The notes: a model not told the origin generated them from the sequence alone. A stretch of 25,017 nt of DNA from Bacilli bacterium (GCA_900769695.1 CAAGHO010000012.1:1-25017); one strand, 5' to 3'; numbered from the stretch's first letter, positions 1-6,108 are shown. Translations and numbers: made by a program.

Positions 1-32
1 CACTCTTTCCCTACACGACGCTCTTCCGATCT
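1..32. other. Illumina TruSeq adapter remnant (artefact)
   Basis: These 32 bases match the end of the standard Illumina TruSeq read-1 adapter, ending in GCTCTTCCGATCT. They are GC-richer than the flanking DNA and stop abruptly where AT-rich sequence begins at 33. This is untrimmed library adapter at a contig end, not genome sequence. A stop codon at 32-34 is created by the join and should be ignored. Confidence 0.97.
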
Positions 33-592
33 AAAGATTTAATTATAATTATTCAATTGATGATATTTTAGAGTTACTTATATCTGACTTAGATGCATAT
101 TCATTATTATATAAAGTTCCTCCTGTTAATATTTCTAATACTGAGTGGGAGTTGTTATTTTATAGTTTAGCAAAATACTATCATGATAGAGAACTTGATA
201 ATTTCTTTATAGAAGATATGATTGAATTAAATAAAATGGCTATTTCCAAAGCAATGGTTTATGAAGATGATGAGATTTCGCTAGAAACTTATATTTGTTC
301 GTTAAGATATATTGAGTCAGATATAATAACGGAAAAAGACTTAAAAGCTATTGCATTACAACTTTCTGATACATTTGAAATTGATGCTGTAAATTTAGTA
401 AGAAATAAAAATGGTAAAATAGGGTGCCTTAACAAAAATTTGGAAATTTTGATAGATGATACTTCAAATGAGTCGCTTAGAAGTTGTTTAATAGAAAATG
501 GTTATAAGATAGAAGATAATAATTATGTACTAAGTAGTAAGTCAAAACAAAAAATAATCAGTTTTAATGAATATAGGAATGGAAAAAAATAA
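33..592 (+). CDS. 3' part of an unrecognised gene, truncated at the contig end
   Basis: The frame is open from the adapter junction (first full codon at 35) to TAA at 590-592, so about 185 codons survive and the 5' end is missing. A TTG at 152 could be read as a start, but the frame stays open upstream with protein-like content (DDILELLISDLDAYSLLYK), so the real start is most likely outside the contig. The product is soluble-looking, rich in Glu, Asp, Ile, Leu and Asn, with a Lys-rich tail (FNEYRNGKK), and has no membrane segment or catalytic motif that I recognise. No terminator is visible before the rplU promoter. I cannot assign a function. Confidence 0.75.
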
Positions 593-593
593 T

Positions 594-623
594 TTGACAT
601 CATATATATTAGTATGGTATAAT
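594..623 (+). promoter_or_regulatory. Sigma-A promoter of the rplU operon
   Basis: A consensus -35 TTGACA at 594-599 and -10 TATAAT at 618-623 are separated by 18 bases. The -10 is preceded by TATGG, close to an extended -10. It begins just after the stop codon of the upstream gene and would start transcription near 630, placing the whole L21 leader on the transcript. Confidence 0.85.
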
Positions 624-628
624 CTTAA

Positions 629-715
629 TGTTTGATGCCTCATGCTCAAACCGCATTGAAAAGGTAAAAACAGATTTTCTGTACCTTAAGAGCGAGTCTT
701 AAGTTATATTAAAGG
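629..715 (+). promoter_or_regulatory. Ribosomal protein L21 leader (5' UTR cis-regulator)
   Basis: The 5' UTR of rplU contains three potential hairpins. P1 is TTTGA...TCAAA with inner GC pairs (631-650). P2 is AAGGTA...TACCTT with inner CAGA/TCTG (661-687). P3 is CTTAAGA...TCTTAAG (685-703). P2 and P3 share bases 685-687, so they compete. Position and architecture match the known Bacillota L21 leader class, an autoregulatory element thought to bind L21. The ribosome binding site AAAGGAGG follows at 711-718. The class assignment rests on position and hairpin pattern, not on a covariance search. Confidence 0.7.
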
Positions 716-726
716 AGGTAAAAGAG

Positions 727-1029
727 ATGAATGCAGTAATTAAAGTTGGTGGAAAACAATACTTTGTTAAAGAAAATGACGTAATTTTCGTTGAAAAATT
801 AAATGCAGAAGCAGGAGATAAAGTAAGTTTTGATCAAGTGCTAATGCTTGATAACAAAGTTGGAAATCCATATCTTGAAGGTGCTACTGTTTTAGGTGAA
901 GTATTAAAGAATGGTAAGCAAAAGAAAATTAGGGTTTTCAAATATAAATCTAAAGATAGATCTAACCGTAGAACTCAAGGACATAGACAACCATATACTC
1001 AAATCAAAATTACAAAAATTAATGGATAA
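727..1029 (+). CDS. rplU: 50S ribosomal protein L21
   Basis: This is a 100-residue protein of normal bacterial L21 length. It starts with the family signature MNAVIKVGGKQYFVKENDVI and has the basic C-terminal segment with RVFKYKSKDRSNRRTQGHRQ, which contacts 23S rRNA domain I. L21 is a component of the large ribosomal subunit. The start is ATG behind AAAGGAGGT. The gene heads the conserved rplU-prp-rpmA operon, with only two bases between its stop and the prp start, suggesting translational coupling. Regulation is probably through the L21 leader upstream. Nothing unusual is seen in the coding sequence. Confidence 0.98.
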   Translation: MNAVIKVGGKQYFVKENDVIFVEKLNAEAGDKVSFDQVLMLDNKVGNPYLEGATVLGEVLKNGKQKKIRVFKYKSKDRSNRRTQGHRQPYTQIKITKING

Positions 1030-1031
1030 TT

Positions 1032-1334
1032 ATGATTAAGGTTAAAGTTGAAAAAAAAGGTGCAAACTATGATAAAATATCAATTCTAGGTCATGCTATG
1101 TATGATGATTATGGAAAAGATATTGTTTGCAGTGCAGTCAGTAGTATTGTTACTACAACGGTTAATGGATTATTATCATTAAATAGAGAGTCTATTAATT
1201 ACTTAGTAAGTAGTAAAGGAATGGTTATTACAGTGTTAAGTGATGATAGAACTACACAAATTCTAATTCATAATATGATTAACTTATTAAAAGAATTAGA
1301 AAGTAATTATAAAGATAACGTAGAAGTTAAATAA
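1032..1334 (+). CDS. prp: Ribosomal processing cysteine protease Prp (YsxB)
   Basis: This 100-residue protein matches the Prp/YsxB family by size, position between rplU and rpmA, and the catalytic motif region: His21 in LGHAMYDDYGKD and Cys33 in VCSAVSS correspond to the His/Cys dyad described for the Staphylococcus aureus enzyme. Prp removes the short N-terminal extension of ribosomal protein L27, a step needed for a working ribosome in Bacillota. Its substrate is encoded directly downstream and carries the expected cleavage motif (QLF before AHH). There is no separate Shine-Dalgarno of note; the start lies two bases after the rplU stop, so translation is probably coupled. Confidence 0.95.
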   Translation: MIKVKVEKKGANYDKISILGHAMYDDYGKDIVCSAVSSIVTTTVNGLLSLNRESINYLVSSKGMVITVLSDDRTTQILIHNMINLLKELESNYKDNVEVK

Positions 1335-1346
1335 GGAGGAAAAGTC

Positions 1347-1637
1347 ATGAGATTTTTAAAGTTAGATATCCAATTATTTGCTCACCATAAAGGGCAAGGT
1401 TCTACTTCTAACGGACGTGATTCAATAGGACGTAGATTAGGTGCTAAAGCTGCTGATGGACAATTTATTACAGCTGGTTCTATTATTTATCGTCAACGTG
1501 GTACTAAAATTTTTCCTGGTACTAATGTAAGACGTGGTAATGATGATACCCTATATTCTACAGTTGATGGTATTGTTAAATTTGAACGTTTAGGAAGAGA
1601 TAAGAAACAAGCATCAGTTTATACAGTTGCAGAGTAA
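1347..1637 (+). CDS. rpmA: 50S ribosomal protein L27, with Prp-cleaved N-terminal extension
   Basis: This 96-residue L27 has the family core AHHKGQGSTSNGRDSIGRRLG and the downstream QRGTKIFPGTNVRRGNDDTL. Ahead of it is a 12-residue extension, MRFLKLDIQLFA, of the Bacillota type, which must be cut after the Phe by Prp so that the mature N-terminus reaches the peptidyl-transferase centre. The start is ATG behind AAGGAGG at 1334-1340. It is the last gene of the operon and is followed immediately by an intrinsic terminator. Codons such as CGT are more frequent here than in neighbouring genes, as expected for a highly expressed ribosomal protein. Confidence 0.98.
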   Translation: MRFLKLDIQLFAHHKGQGSTSNGRDSIGRRLGAKAADGQFITAGSIIYRQRGTKIFPGTNVRRGNDDTLYSTVDGIVKFERLGRDKKQASVYTVAE

Positions 1638-1641
1638 AAAT

Positions 1642-1668
1642 AAGAATGGTTTTGACCATTCTTTTTTT
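1642..1668 (+). terminator. Intrinsic terminator of the rplU-prp-rpmA operon
   Basis: A perfect 9-bp stem, AAGAATGGT (1642-1650) and ACCATTCTT (1655-1663), with loop TTTG is followed by a run of T. It lies five bases after the rpmA stop. Confidence 0.92.
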
Positions 1669-1756
1669 ACATAGATTTTTAATAAAGAGATAGTAAATTT
1701 AAAGCATAGATGATATACTATATTTAGTAATTATAATAAAGGAGCATGGTTGTAAT

Positions 1757-2503
1757 ATGAAATTAATAGAAAAAACATGTCCAAAGTGTGGGGCAAATTT
1801 AGAATTTAAACCAGGGGCTAAAGAAGTAAAATGTTCATATTGTAACAAAGAATTTATAATAGAAGGAAATGAAAACAATACTGAGGCTGATAATGTTATT
1901 CCAGAAGATATTAAATTAATTAATAAAGTAGGTAAGGGTGTTAATTTTGCTGTTTTTATTGTTATATTTGGTATGGCTATATTGATAATTGGTTTTGTTA
2001 TTTATAATATTGTAAGTGGTATTAATAATTCTAAAGATAGTAATGTTAAAAATAGTTGGTTTGATACTAATATTATAAAGAATAATGGTGATGTATTGAA
2101 ATCTGTAGAAAGTATTAGTAAAAACGATCAAAAGCTAATTGAAGAAAAGAGTTTAACTAAAATAAAGGACTGGAATGAAAAACAAGAAGGAGTATCTTTA
2201 ACTAGTCATAAAAATTTAGGATATTATTTAGTTTATGATGATTTTGGTAGTGATCTTTATGATGTATATGAATTAAATTATAATATTAACGATACAAATC
2301 ATGCAGTATATACGGCTGTTCAATATATGAATATTAATTATAAAAACAAAAAACTAACTGTTAGTAGTGGTACAATATTTGGAAAAATATTATTATATGA
2401 TATGTATAATTTATGGGGATATGAGAGTATCAAGGATTTATATAATGACATTGATATTGATGATGAAGAAATCGTTGCGAGTAATGGATTATATACAAAT
2501 TAA
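1757..2503 (+). CDS. Zinc-ribbon membrane protein of unknown function
   Basis: The 248-residue product has a four-cysteine zinc ribbon at the N-terminus (Cys8, Cys11, Cys26, Cys29; CPKCG...CSYC). A linker and one hydrophobic segment follow at about residues 68-90 (FAVFIVIFGMAILIIGFVIY), then an outside-facing domain of about 155 residues rich in Asn, Asp and Lys with repeated Tyr/Asp motifs. The likely topology is cytoplasmic zinc ribbon, single membrane pass and extracellular domain, which resembles small Bacillota sensor-like or stress membrane proteins, but I do not recognise the outer domain. The start is ATG at 1757 with AAAGGAG at 1738-1744. A possible extended -10 (TGATATACT) lies at 1711-1719. 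The gene stands alone between two terminator-like structures. Confidence 0.8.
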   Translation: MKLIEKTCPKCGANLEFKPGAKEVKCSYCNKEFIIEGNENNTEADNVIPEDIKLINKVGKGVNFAVFIVIFGMAILIIGFVIYNIVSGINNSKDSNVKNSWFDTNIIKNNGDVLKSVESISKNDQKLIEEKSLTKIKDWNEKQEGVSLTSHKNLGYYLVYDDFGSDLYDVYELNYNINDTNHAVYTAVQYMNINYKNKKLTVSSGTIFGKILLYDMYNLWGYESIKDLYNDIDIDDEEIVASNGLYTN

Positions 2504-2520
2504 TTAGAAATTGCTTTCTT

Positions 2521-2553
2521 TTTCTAAAAATAAACATATTTTATTTTTAGAAA
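2521..2553. repeat. Perfect 14-bp inverted repeat over the next promoter
   Basis: TTTCTAAAAATAAA at 2521-2534 is followed, after the loop CATAT, by its exact reverse complement at 2540-2553. It lies just after the gene ending at 2503 and runs up to the extended -10 at 2558-2566, so it covers where the -35 would be. It may be a regulator binding site or part of a termination signal. A weaker AGAAA-TTGC-TTTCT hairpin with a T run precedes it (2506-2525). Confidence 0.65.
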
Positions 2554-2557
2554 TATA

Positions 2558-2566
2558 TGATATAAT
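2558..2566 (+). promoter_or_regulatory. Extended -10 promoter element
   Basis: TGATATAAT fits the TGn-TATAAT extended -10 consensus. No good -35 is visible at the right distance; that region is occupied by the inverted repeat. It would drive the small gene starting at 2592. Confidence 0.55.
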
Positions 2567-2591
2567 ATCTTAGCAAAGGGGGATATTATAT

Positions 2592-2936
2592 ATGAATGTA
2601 GAGGATAAGAAGATAATTTTACTTAATAAAAATATAACCAAAAATGAAAGAAAAATAAAAAACTTAAAAATTAGAGACGACATTATTGGATTTTTTCCAG
2701 TTGTTGTTTTAACCGGTACAGTAGTCGGCGTTGGTATTAAGTTTAATAACTCGCAATTTATTAGTGATAACTATTTTGGAATGATTTTAATTTCTCTATT
2801 TGCAGGTTGTATTCCTGGTAATTTCCTTCCTTCAAAAAAAACTACGGAAAAGATTAAAATCTATCAAAAAAATATTCAGGATGATATTAATAAATTGCAT
2901 TCTATTGCTATAGAAGAAAATAAGAAGTATAGATAA
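2592..2936 (+). CDS. Small membrane protein of unknown function
   Basis: The 114-residue product begins with a charged, helix-forming segment (residues 1-32, Lys/Asn/Ile rich). Two hydrophobic segments follow (about 33-50, GFFPVVVLTGTVVGVGI, and about 62-82, FGMILISLFAGCIPGNFL), then a charged C-terminal helix (about 88-114). This is a helical-hairpin membrane protein with both ends probably cytoplasmic. No family signature is recognised. The start is ATG behind AAAGGGGG at 2576-2582. It lies 40 bases ahead of obg, and without a clear terminator between them it may be co-transcribed with obg. Confidence 0.75.
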   Translation: MNVEDKKIILLNKNITKNERKIKNLKIRDDIIGFFPVVVLTGTVVGVGIKFNNSQFISDNYFGMILISLFAGCIPGNFLPSKKTTEKIKIYQKNIQDDINKLHSIAIEENKKYR

Positions 2937-2976
2937 TTTTATACTATAGTCTTTTAAAAAAAAGGAGGTTAGCATT

Positions 2977-4260
2977 ATGTTTGTAGATGAAGTAGAAATA
3001 AAAGTAATCGCAGGAAAAGGTGGAGATGGTTGTACAGCTTTTAGACGTGAAAAATATATTTCAATGGGTGGACCTTACGGTGGAAATGGTGGCCATGGTG
3101 GAGATGTAATATTTAAAGTTGATCAAGGACTACATACACTATTAGATTTAAGATATCAAAAAAATATTAAAGCCAACAAAGGCGAAAACGGAAGAGGAAA
3201 AAACCAACATGGTAAAAATGCTGAAGACTTAATTGTAAAAGTTCCTCAAGGTACGGTTATAACTGATTTGGATACTGGACTTATTATTGGCGATTTAAAA
3301 GATAGAGATAGTGAAGTTATTGTTGCTAAAGGTGGAAGAGGTGGAAGAGGTAATACAGCTTTTAAAACACAAACTAATACAGCACCAGATTTTTCAGAAA
3401 ATGGAGAAGAAGGTGAAGAAAAAAACGTTAAAGTAGAAGTTAAAATGATTGCTGATGTCGGACTTGTAGGCTTACCTAGTGTAGGAAAAAGTACTATAAT
3501 TTCATGTGTTTCTAAATCAAAGCCCAAAATAGCAGCATATCACTTTACAACTCTTACTCCAAACTTAGGCGTTACTAGAAGTTCAGATGGCAGAAGTTTC
3601 GTATTAGCTGATTTACCTGGATTAATTGAAGGTGCAAGTCAAGGTGAAGGACTAGGAGATAAATTCCTACGTCATATTGAAAGAACGAAAGTTATTGCTC
3701 ATGTTATAGATATGAGTGGTAGTGAATTAAGAAATCCTTATGATGATTATATTCTTATTAATAAAGAACTTGGTGGTTTTAATAAGAAACTATTAAAAAA
3801 ACCTCAAATTATAATAGCCAATAAAATGGATATTCCTGAGGCTAAAAATAATTTAGTTGAATTTAAAAATAAATTAGATAATAATGATATTAAAATATTT
3901 GAAGTCAGTGCTATTACAAATGAGGGATTAACAAAAGTTATTGATTATCTTGCAGATTTACTTGAGAATACTCCAGATACACCTTTATTTGAAGAAGATG
4001 CATTTGAAAGTCATGTATTATATAAGTTTAAACATGAAGAACCATATACTATTGAACGCGAAGCAGATGATTTATGGGTAATTAAAGGTAAAGAAATAGA
4101 AAAAATCTTTAAGATGACTAAATTTTCTTCAGAAGAAGGAATGCTTAGATTTGCTAAAAAACTTCGCAGAATGGGTATTGATGATAAGTTAGCCTCTATG
4201 GGAGCAAAAGCAGGAGATCAAGTTAGAATTTTAGATTTTTATTTTGATTACAAAGATTAA
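2977..4260 (+). CDS. obg: GTPase Obg (ribosome assembly and stress GTPase)
   Basis: The 427-residue protein has the full Obg layout. The Gly-rich Obg fold spans residues 1-158 (GGDGCTAFRREKYISMGGP and repeats of GGxGG). The G domain has G1 GLPSVGKST at 165-173, G3 DLPGLIEG from 212 and G4 NKMD at 282-285. A C-terminal OCT domain covers about 350-427 (residues such as AKKLRRMGIDDKL and GDQVRILDFYFDY). Obg binds GTP and ppGpp and assists late 50S subunit assembly; in Bacillus it is also linked to sporulation and the stress response. The start is ATG behind AAAGGAGG at 2960-2967. In many relatives it sits right after rpmA or spo0B; here two small membrane-protein genes lie between and no spo0B is seen. 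Confidence 0.98.
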   Translation: MFVDEVEIKVIAGKGGDGCTAFRREKYISMGGPYGGNGGHGGDVIFKVDQGLHTLLDLRYQKNIKANKGENGRGKNQHGKNAEDLIVKVPQGTVITDLDTGLIIGDLKDRDSEVIVAKGGRGGRGNTAFKTQTNTAPDFSENGEEGEEKNVKVEVKMIADVGLVGLPSVGKSTIISCVSKSKPKIAAYHFTTLTPNLGVTRSSDGRSFVLADLPGLIEGASQGEGLGDKFLRHIERTKVIAHVIDMSGSELRNPYDDYILINKELGGFNKKLLKKPQIIIANKMDIPEAKNNLVEFKNKLDNNDIKIFEVSAITNEGLTKVIDYLADLLENTPDTPLFEEDAFESHVLYKFKHEEPYTIEREADDLWVIKGKEIEKIFKMTKFSSEEGMLRFAKKLRRMGIDDKLASMGAKAGDQVRILDFYFDYKD

Positions 4261-4278
4261 AAAAATTTTCATTAGGCC

Positions 4279-4307
4279 TTGCGCTTAATAAAAAAATATG
4301 CTATTAT
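4279..4307 (+). promoter_or_regulatory. Promoter of the tRNA pair
   Basis: A -35-like TTGCGC (4279-4284), a 17-base spacer and an extended -10 TGC-TATTAT (4299-4307) end 11 bases before the first tRNA base, a normal distance to a transcription start at the tRNA 5' leader. Confidence 0.6.
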
Positions 4308-4318
4308 TAAATAGCAAT

Positions 4319-4395
4319 GGACCCTTAGCTCAGTTGGTTAGAGCATCCGGCTCATAACCGGGCGGTCATAGGTTCAAGTCCTATAGGGTCCACCA
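4319..4395 (+). tRNA. tRNA with CAU anticodon: tRNA-Met (elongator) or tRNA-Ile2
   Basis: A 77-base cloverleaf including encoded CCA. The acceptor stem is GGACCCT/AGGGTCC, the D arm GCTC...GAGC, the anticodon stem TCCGG/CCGGG with loop CTCATAA (anticodon CAU), and the T arm ATAGG-TTCAAGT-CCTAT. The first base pair is G-C, so it is not the initiator tRNA, which has an unpaired 1-72. CAU may be methionine elongator or the isoleucine tRNA whose C34 is converted to lysidine by TilS. Sequence alone does not separate these, although the arm sequences resemble the Ile2-like species of Bacillota. Confidence 0.95.
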
Positions 4396-4400
4396 ACTAT

Positions 4401-4485
4401 GCGGGTATGGCGGAATTGGCAGACGCGCTAGACTTAGGATCTAGTGCCGCAAGGCTTGCAGGTTCAACTCCTGTTACCCGCACCA
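4401..4485 (+). tRNA. tRNA-Leu (UAG anticodon)
   Basis: An 85-base class II tRNA with a long variable arm and encoded CCA. The acceptor stem is GCGGGTA/TACCCGC, the anticodon stem CTAGA/TCTAG with loop CTTAGGA giving anticodon UAG, the variable arm TGCCGCAAGGCT, and the T arm GCAGG-TTCAACT-CCTGT. It reads CUA and, by wobble, other CUN leucine codons. It is five bases after the CAU tRNA and shares its transcript. Confidence 0.96.
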
Positions 4486-4495
4486 GATTGATAGG

Positions 4496-4525
4496 AAACT
4501 CGAACCCTTTTATAGTTCGAGTTTT
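4496..4525 (+). terminator. Intrinsic terminator after the tRNA pair
   Basis: A 10-bp stem, AAACTCGAAC (4496-4505) and GTTCGAGTTT (4515-4524), with a nine-base loop and a short T run, 11 bases after the tRNA-Leu CCA. Confidence 0.88.
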
Positions 4526-4549
4526 AAAATGATTATGCCAATTTAGAAA

Positions 4550-4584
4550 CACACTTGCATAATAACATAATCATTATGCGTGTG
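4550..4584. repeat. Imperfect inverted repeat in a noncoding stretch
   Basis: CACAC-TT-GCATAAT (4550-4563) is complementary to ATTATGC-GTGTG (4573-4584) with a two-base bulge. A further partial copy (GATTATGC) lies at 4531-4538. No T run follows, so it is not a standard terminator. It sits between the tRNA terminator and the DUF1653 pair. Role unknown. Confidence 0.5.
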
Positions 4585-4645
4585 GTAAGTATTTTTAATT
4601 TTGGAATTTATATTAATTTAAGGAATGGTAAATATCTCTAATTTA

Positions 4646-4654
4646 TGATAAAAT
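4646..4654 (+). promoter_or_regulatory. Possible extended -10 of the DUF1653 pair
   Basis: TGATAAAAT fits TGn-TAnAAT and lies 27 bases before the first start codon. No convincing -35 is seen. Confidence 0.4.
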
Positions 4655-4681
4655 AAAAATATAAGATTGGAGAAGTTTTAA

Positions 4682-4927
4682 ATGAGAGAAATAAAAATCA
4701 ATGGCATTTACAAACACTTTAAGGGAGACCATTATTTAGTTATAGATGTTGCAAATCACTCTGAAACAAATGAAAAATATGTAGTTTATAGAAGACTATA
4801 TGGTGATGGAAGTTTATGGATTAGACCAATGGAAATGTTTTTAAGTGAAGTTGATCATGAAAAATATCCTGATGTAAAGCAAAAATATAGATTTGAATTG
4901 CAAGAAATTGAAAGTATAGCAAAATAA
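4682..4927 (+). CDS. DUF1653 family protein, copy 1
   Basis: The 81-residue protein matches the DUF1653 pattern: an N-terminal G-x-Y-x-H-F-K-G-x-x-Y motif (residues 8-18), then H-S-E-T (26-29), V-V-Y-R-x-L-Y-G-D (34-42) and L-W-x-R-P-x-x-M-F (45-53), followed by QKYRFELQEI near the C-terminus. The family is small, soluble and widespread in bacteria; its biochemical role is not established. The start is ATG with GGAGAAG at 4669-4675. The next gene, 18 bases downstream, is a clear paralogue in the same transcript. Confidence 0.9.
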   Translation: MREIKINGIYKHFKGDHYLVIDVANHSETNEKYVVYRRLYGDGSLWIRPMEMFLSEVDHEKYPDVKQKYRFELQEIESIAK

Positions 4928-4945
4928 AATAGAAAGGAATTCAAT

Positions 4946-5176
4946 ATGAGAAAATTAAAGATTAAAGGAGTATATAGACATTATAAGGGAGATCTGTATA
5001 TAGTTGAAGATATTATATATCATAGTGAAACCACTGAAAAAATGGTGGCTTATAGAGCTTTATATGGTGATAACAAGTTGTGGTGTAGACCCTACGATAT
5101 GTTTATGGATGAAGTGAATAAAAATGGGCAAAAATATCGCTTTGAATTACAAGAAATAAAAAGTGTGAATGATTAA
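4946..5176 (+). CDS. DUF1653 family protein, copy 2
   Basis: This 76-residue paralogue of the preceding gene keeps the same motifs in order (GVYRHYKGDLY, YHSETTEKMV, YRALYGD, LWCRPYDMF) and the identical C-terminal QKYRFELQEI. It lacks about five residues of the linker before that tail (where copy 1 has DHEKYPDVK). The tandem order, shared ends and short spacing indicate a local duplication followed by divergence. The start is ATG with AGAAAGGAA at 4930-4938. Function is unknown, as for the family. Confidence 0.9.
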   Translation: MRKLKIKGVYRHYKGDLYIVEDIIYHSETTEKMVAYRALYGDNKLWCRPYDMFMDEVNKNGQKYRFELQEIKSVND

Positions 5177-5276
5177 AAGTTATGATATTATAGGGTTAGT
5201 TAATTTTATTACTAACTGTTAAATGTTGCCTAAAAAGTTGTCGTACTTCTTTCTTTAGGACACCATTGACGAATCT

Positions 5277-5293
5277 GTTCGAACTATTCGAAC
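5277..5293. repeat. 17-bp palindrome GTTCGAA-CTA-TTCGAAC
   Basis: A perfect 7-3-7 inverted repeat in the 190-base noncoding stretch between the DUF1653 pair and the next gene. The size and symmetry suit a dimeric DNA-binding protein. The same stretch also holds CCTAAA/TTTAGG arms (5230-5235 and 5254-5259). Role unknown. Confidence 0.5.
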
Positions 5294-5305
5294 TTTTAGA
5301 TAGAT

Positions 5306-5332
5306 ATCAATCAGAAATGATTGATTTTTTTT
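5306..5332 (+). terminator. Intrinsic terminator
   Basis: A perfect 8-bp stem, ATCAATCA (5306-5313) and TGATTGAT (5318-5325), with a GAAA tetraloop and eight T. It ends either the DUF1653 transcript, with a long 3' UTR, or a small RNA from the stretch upstream. Confidence 0.88.
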
Positions 5333-5367
5333 GATTTTCAGAAAAAATCATAGAAAGGTTGGGGTCT

Positions 5368-5643
5368 ATGATAAAAATAGTTAAAGAAGAAATTGAGATT
5401 GATGAATCATTAGTTTCTAGATTAAATGTTATATGTGATTTTTGTAATACTACACCCATTATAGAAAATGGCAGTATTAGGCATATTGAACATACTAATT
5501 TAACTTATATTGAGCCACATAGAATATTTATTAATAATAAACTCTATCTAGCATTTAATTATTCAAATGAAATCTATGTTAATAATCTTGGTAAAAAGAT
5601 AAAATTATCTGAACTAGAAAAATATATAAAAACAAGTCGTTAA
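5368..5643 (+). CDS. Small protein of unknown function
   Basis: A 91-residue soluble protein with a single Cys-x-x-Cys (CDFC, residues 26-29), then a His/Ile/Asn-rich middle (IRHIEHTNLTYIEPHRIFIN) and a basic, helix-forming C-terminus (LSELEKYIKTSR). I chose ATG at 5368, nine bases after GAAAGG (5353-5358), over the in-frame TTG at 5359, which would leave no room for that site. One CxxC could be half of a dimeric zinc site or a redox pair. No family is recognised. It converges with the gene on the other strand at 5669. Confidence 0.7.
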   Translation: MIKIVKEEIEIDESLVSRLNVICDFCNTTPIIENGSIRHIEHTNLTYIEPHRIFINNKLYLAFNYSNEIYVNNLGKKIKLSELEKYIKTSR

Positions 5644-5659
5644 TACATACAACTTGTTT
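5625..5659 (-). terminator. Probable terminator for the minus-strand gene
   Basis: An 8-bp inverted repeat, AAACAAGT (5630-5637) and ACTTGTTT (5652-5659), overlaps the end of the plus-strand gene. Read on the minus strand it is followed by TTTTTATAT, so it suits the convergent gene. The loop of 14 bases is long. Confidence 0.5.
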
Positions 5660-5668
5660 ATGGTTTAA

Positions 5669-6034
5669 CTATTTATTGTCTTGAAACATTTTTGCTATAT
5701 TTTGCATTGCTTTTAAATTTTCTGCAGATTTTTGTGGGTCTTTCATAAATTCATCTAAGAATTTTGAAGCAGCGGCATTCTTTAATTGTTCTTCATTTGA
5801 TTTAGATGATAAATCGCTTTCTGCTATTTTTAATCTAATTTGCTCATCAGTTTCTTTTTGAATCCTTTTTAGTTCTTTATCAGATTCTTCTCTTATTTTT
5901 TGAATTTCATTATCTGCTGAAATTCTTATTGCCTCGACTTCGTTTTTAGATTTTTTTACAGCTGCTAAATAAGTTAAAAAGGAACTTATAATAGGAACGA
6001 TTATTGAAATACCCAATTGCATTTTCCAATCCAT
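5669..6034 (-). CDS. Membrane-anchored coiled-coil protein of unknown function
   Basis: The 121-residue product starts with a single hydrophobic segment (residues 6-25, QLGISIIVPIISSFLTYLAA). A long, highly charged coiled coil follows (about 28-80, Glu/Lys/Arg/Gln heptads such as EIQKIREESDKELKRIQKET) and then an Ala/Lys-rich amphipathic tail. It looks like a short membrane-tethered coiled coil with the coil in the cytoplasm. Such proteins are common next to integrases and phage genes, but I cannot name a family. The start is ATG at 6034 with AGGAGAG on the minus strand. Its promoter region faces that of the recombinase transcript. Confidence 0.8.
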   Translation of the reverse strand: MDWKMQLGISIIVPIISSFLTYLAAVKKSKNEVEAIRISADNEIQKIREESDKELKRIQKETDEQIRLKIAESDLSSKSNEEQLKNAAASKFLDEFMKDPQKSAENLKAMQNIAKMFQDNK

Positions 6035-6060
6035 ATTTAATCTCTCCTCTCACAATAAAT

Positions 6061-6069
6061 ATTATACCA
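6061..6069 (-). promoter_or_regulatory. Extended -10 promoter, minus strand
   Basis: On the minus strand this reads TGG-TATAAT, an extended -10. A TTGTCA lies 15 bases further upstream (6082-6087), too close to be an ideal -35. It drives the coiled-coil gene and is divergent from the promoter at 6081-6108. Confidence 0.65.
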
Positions 6070-6080
6070 TAATCAAGTCA

Positions 6081-6108
6081 TTGACAAATCTAAGAAAAGT
6101 GATATTAT
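6081..6108 (+). promoter_or_regulatory. Promoter of the leader ORF and recombinase
   Basis: TTGACA (6081-6086), a 16-base spacer and extended -10 TGA-TATTAT (6100-6108). The -35 overlaps the upstream part of the divergent minus-strand promoter, so the two may compete for polymerase or share a regulator. Confidence 0.65.

Noticed and set aside
152..592. TTG at 152 as the start of a complete 146-residue protein
   Set aside because: The frame remains open upstream to the adapter junction with protein-like sequence and no ribosome site at 152, so the gene is 5' truncated.
4319..4485. tRNA genes as attachment site of the mobile element
   Set aside because: Large serine recombinases seldom use tRNA genes; both tRNAs are intact and no second copy of a tRNA 3' end was seen elsewhere in the window.
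5200..5340. CRISPR or riboswitch in the palindrome-rich stretch
   Set aside because: There are no regularly spaced repeats and no riboswitch core that I recognise, only isolated palindromes and a terminator.
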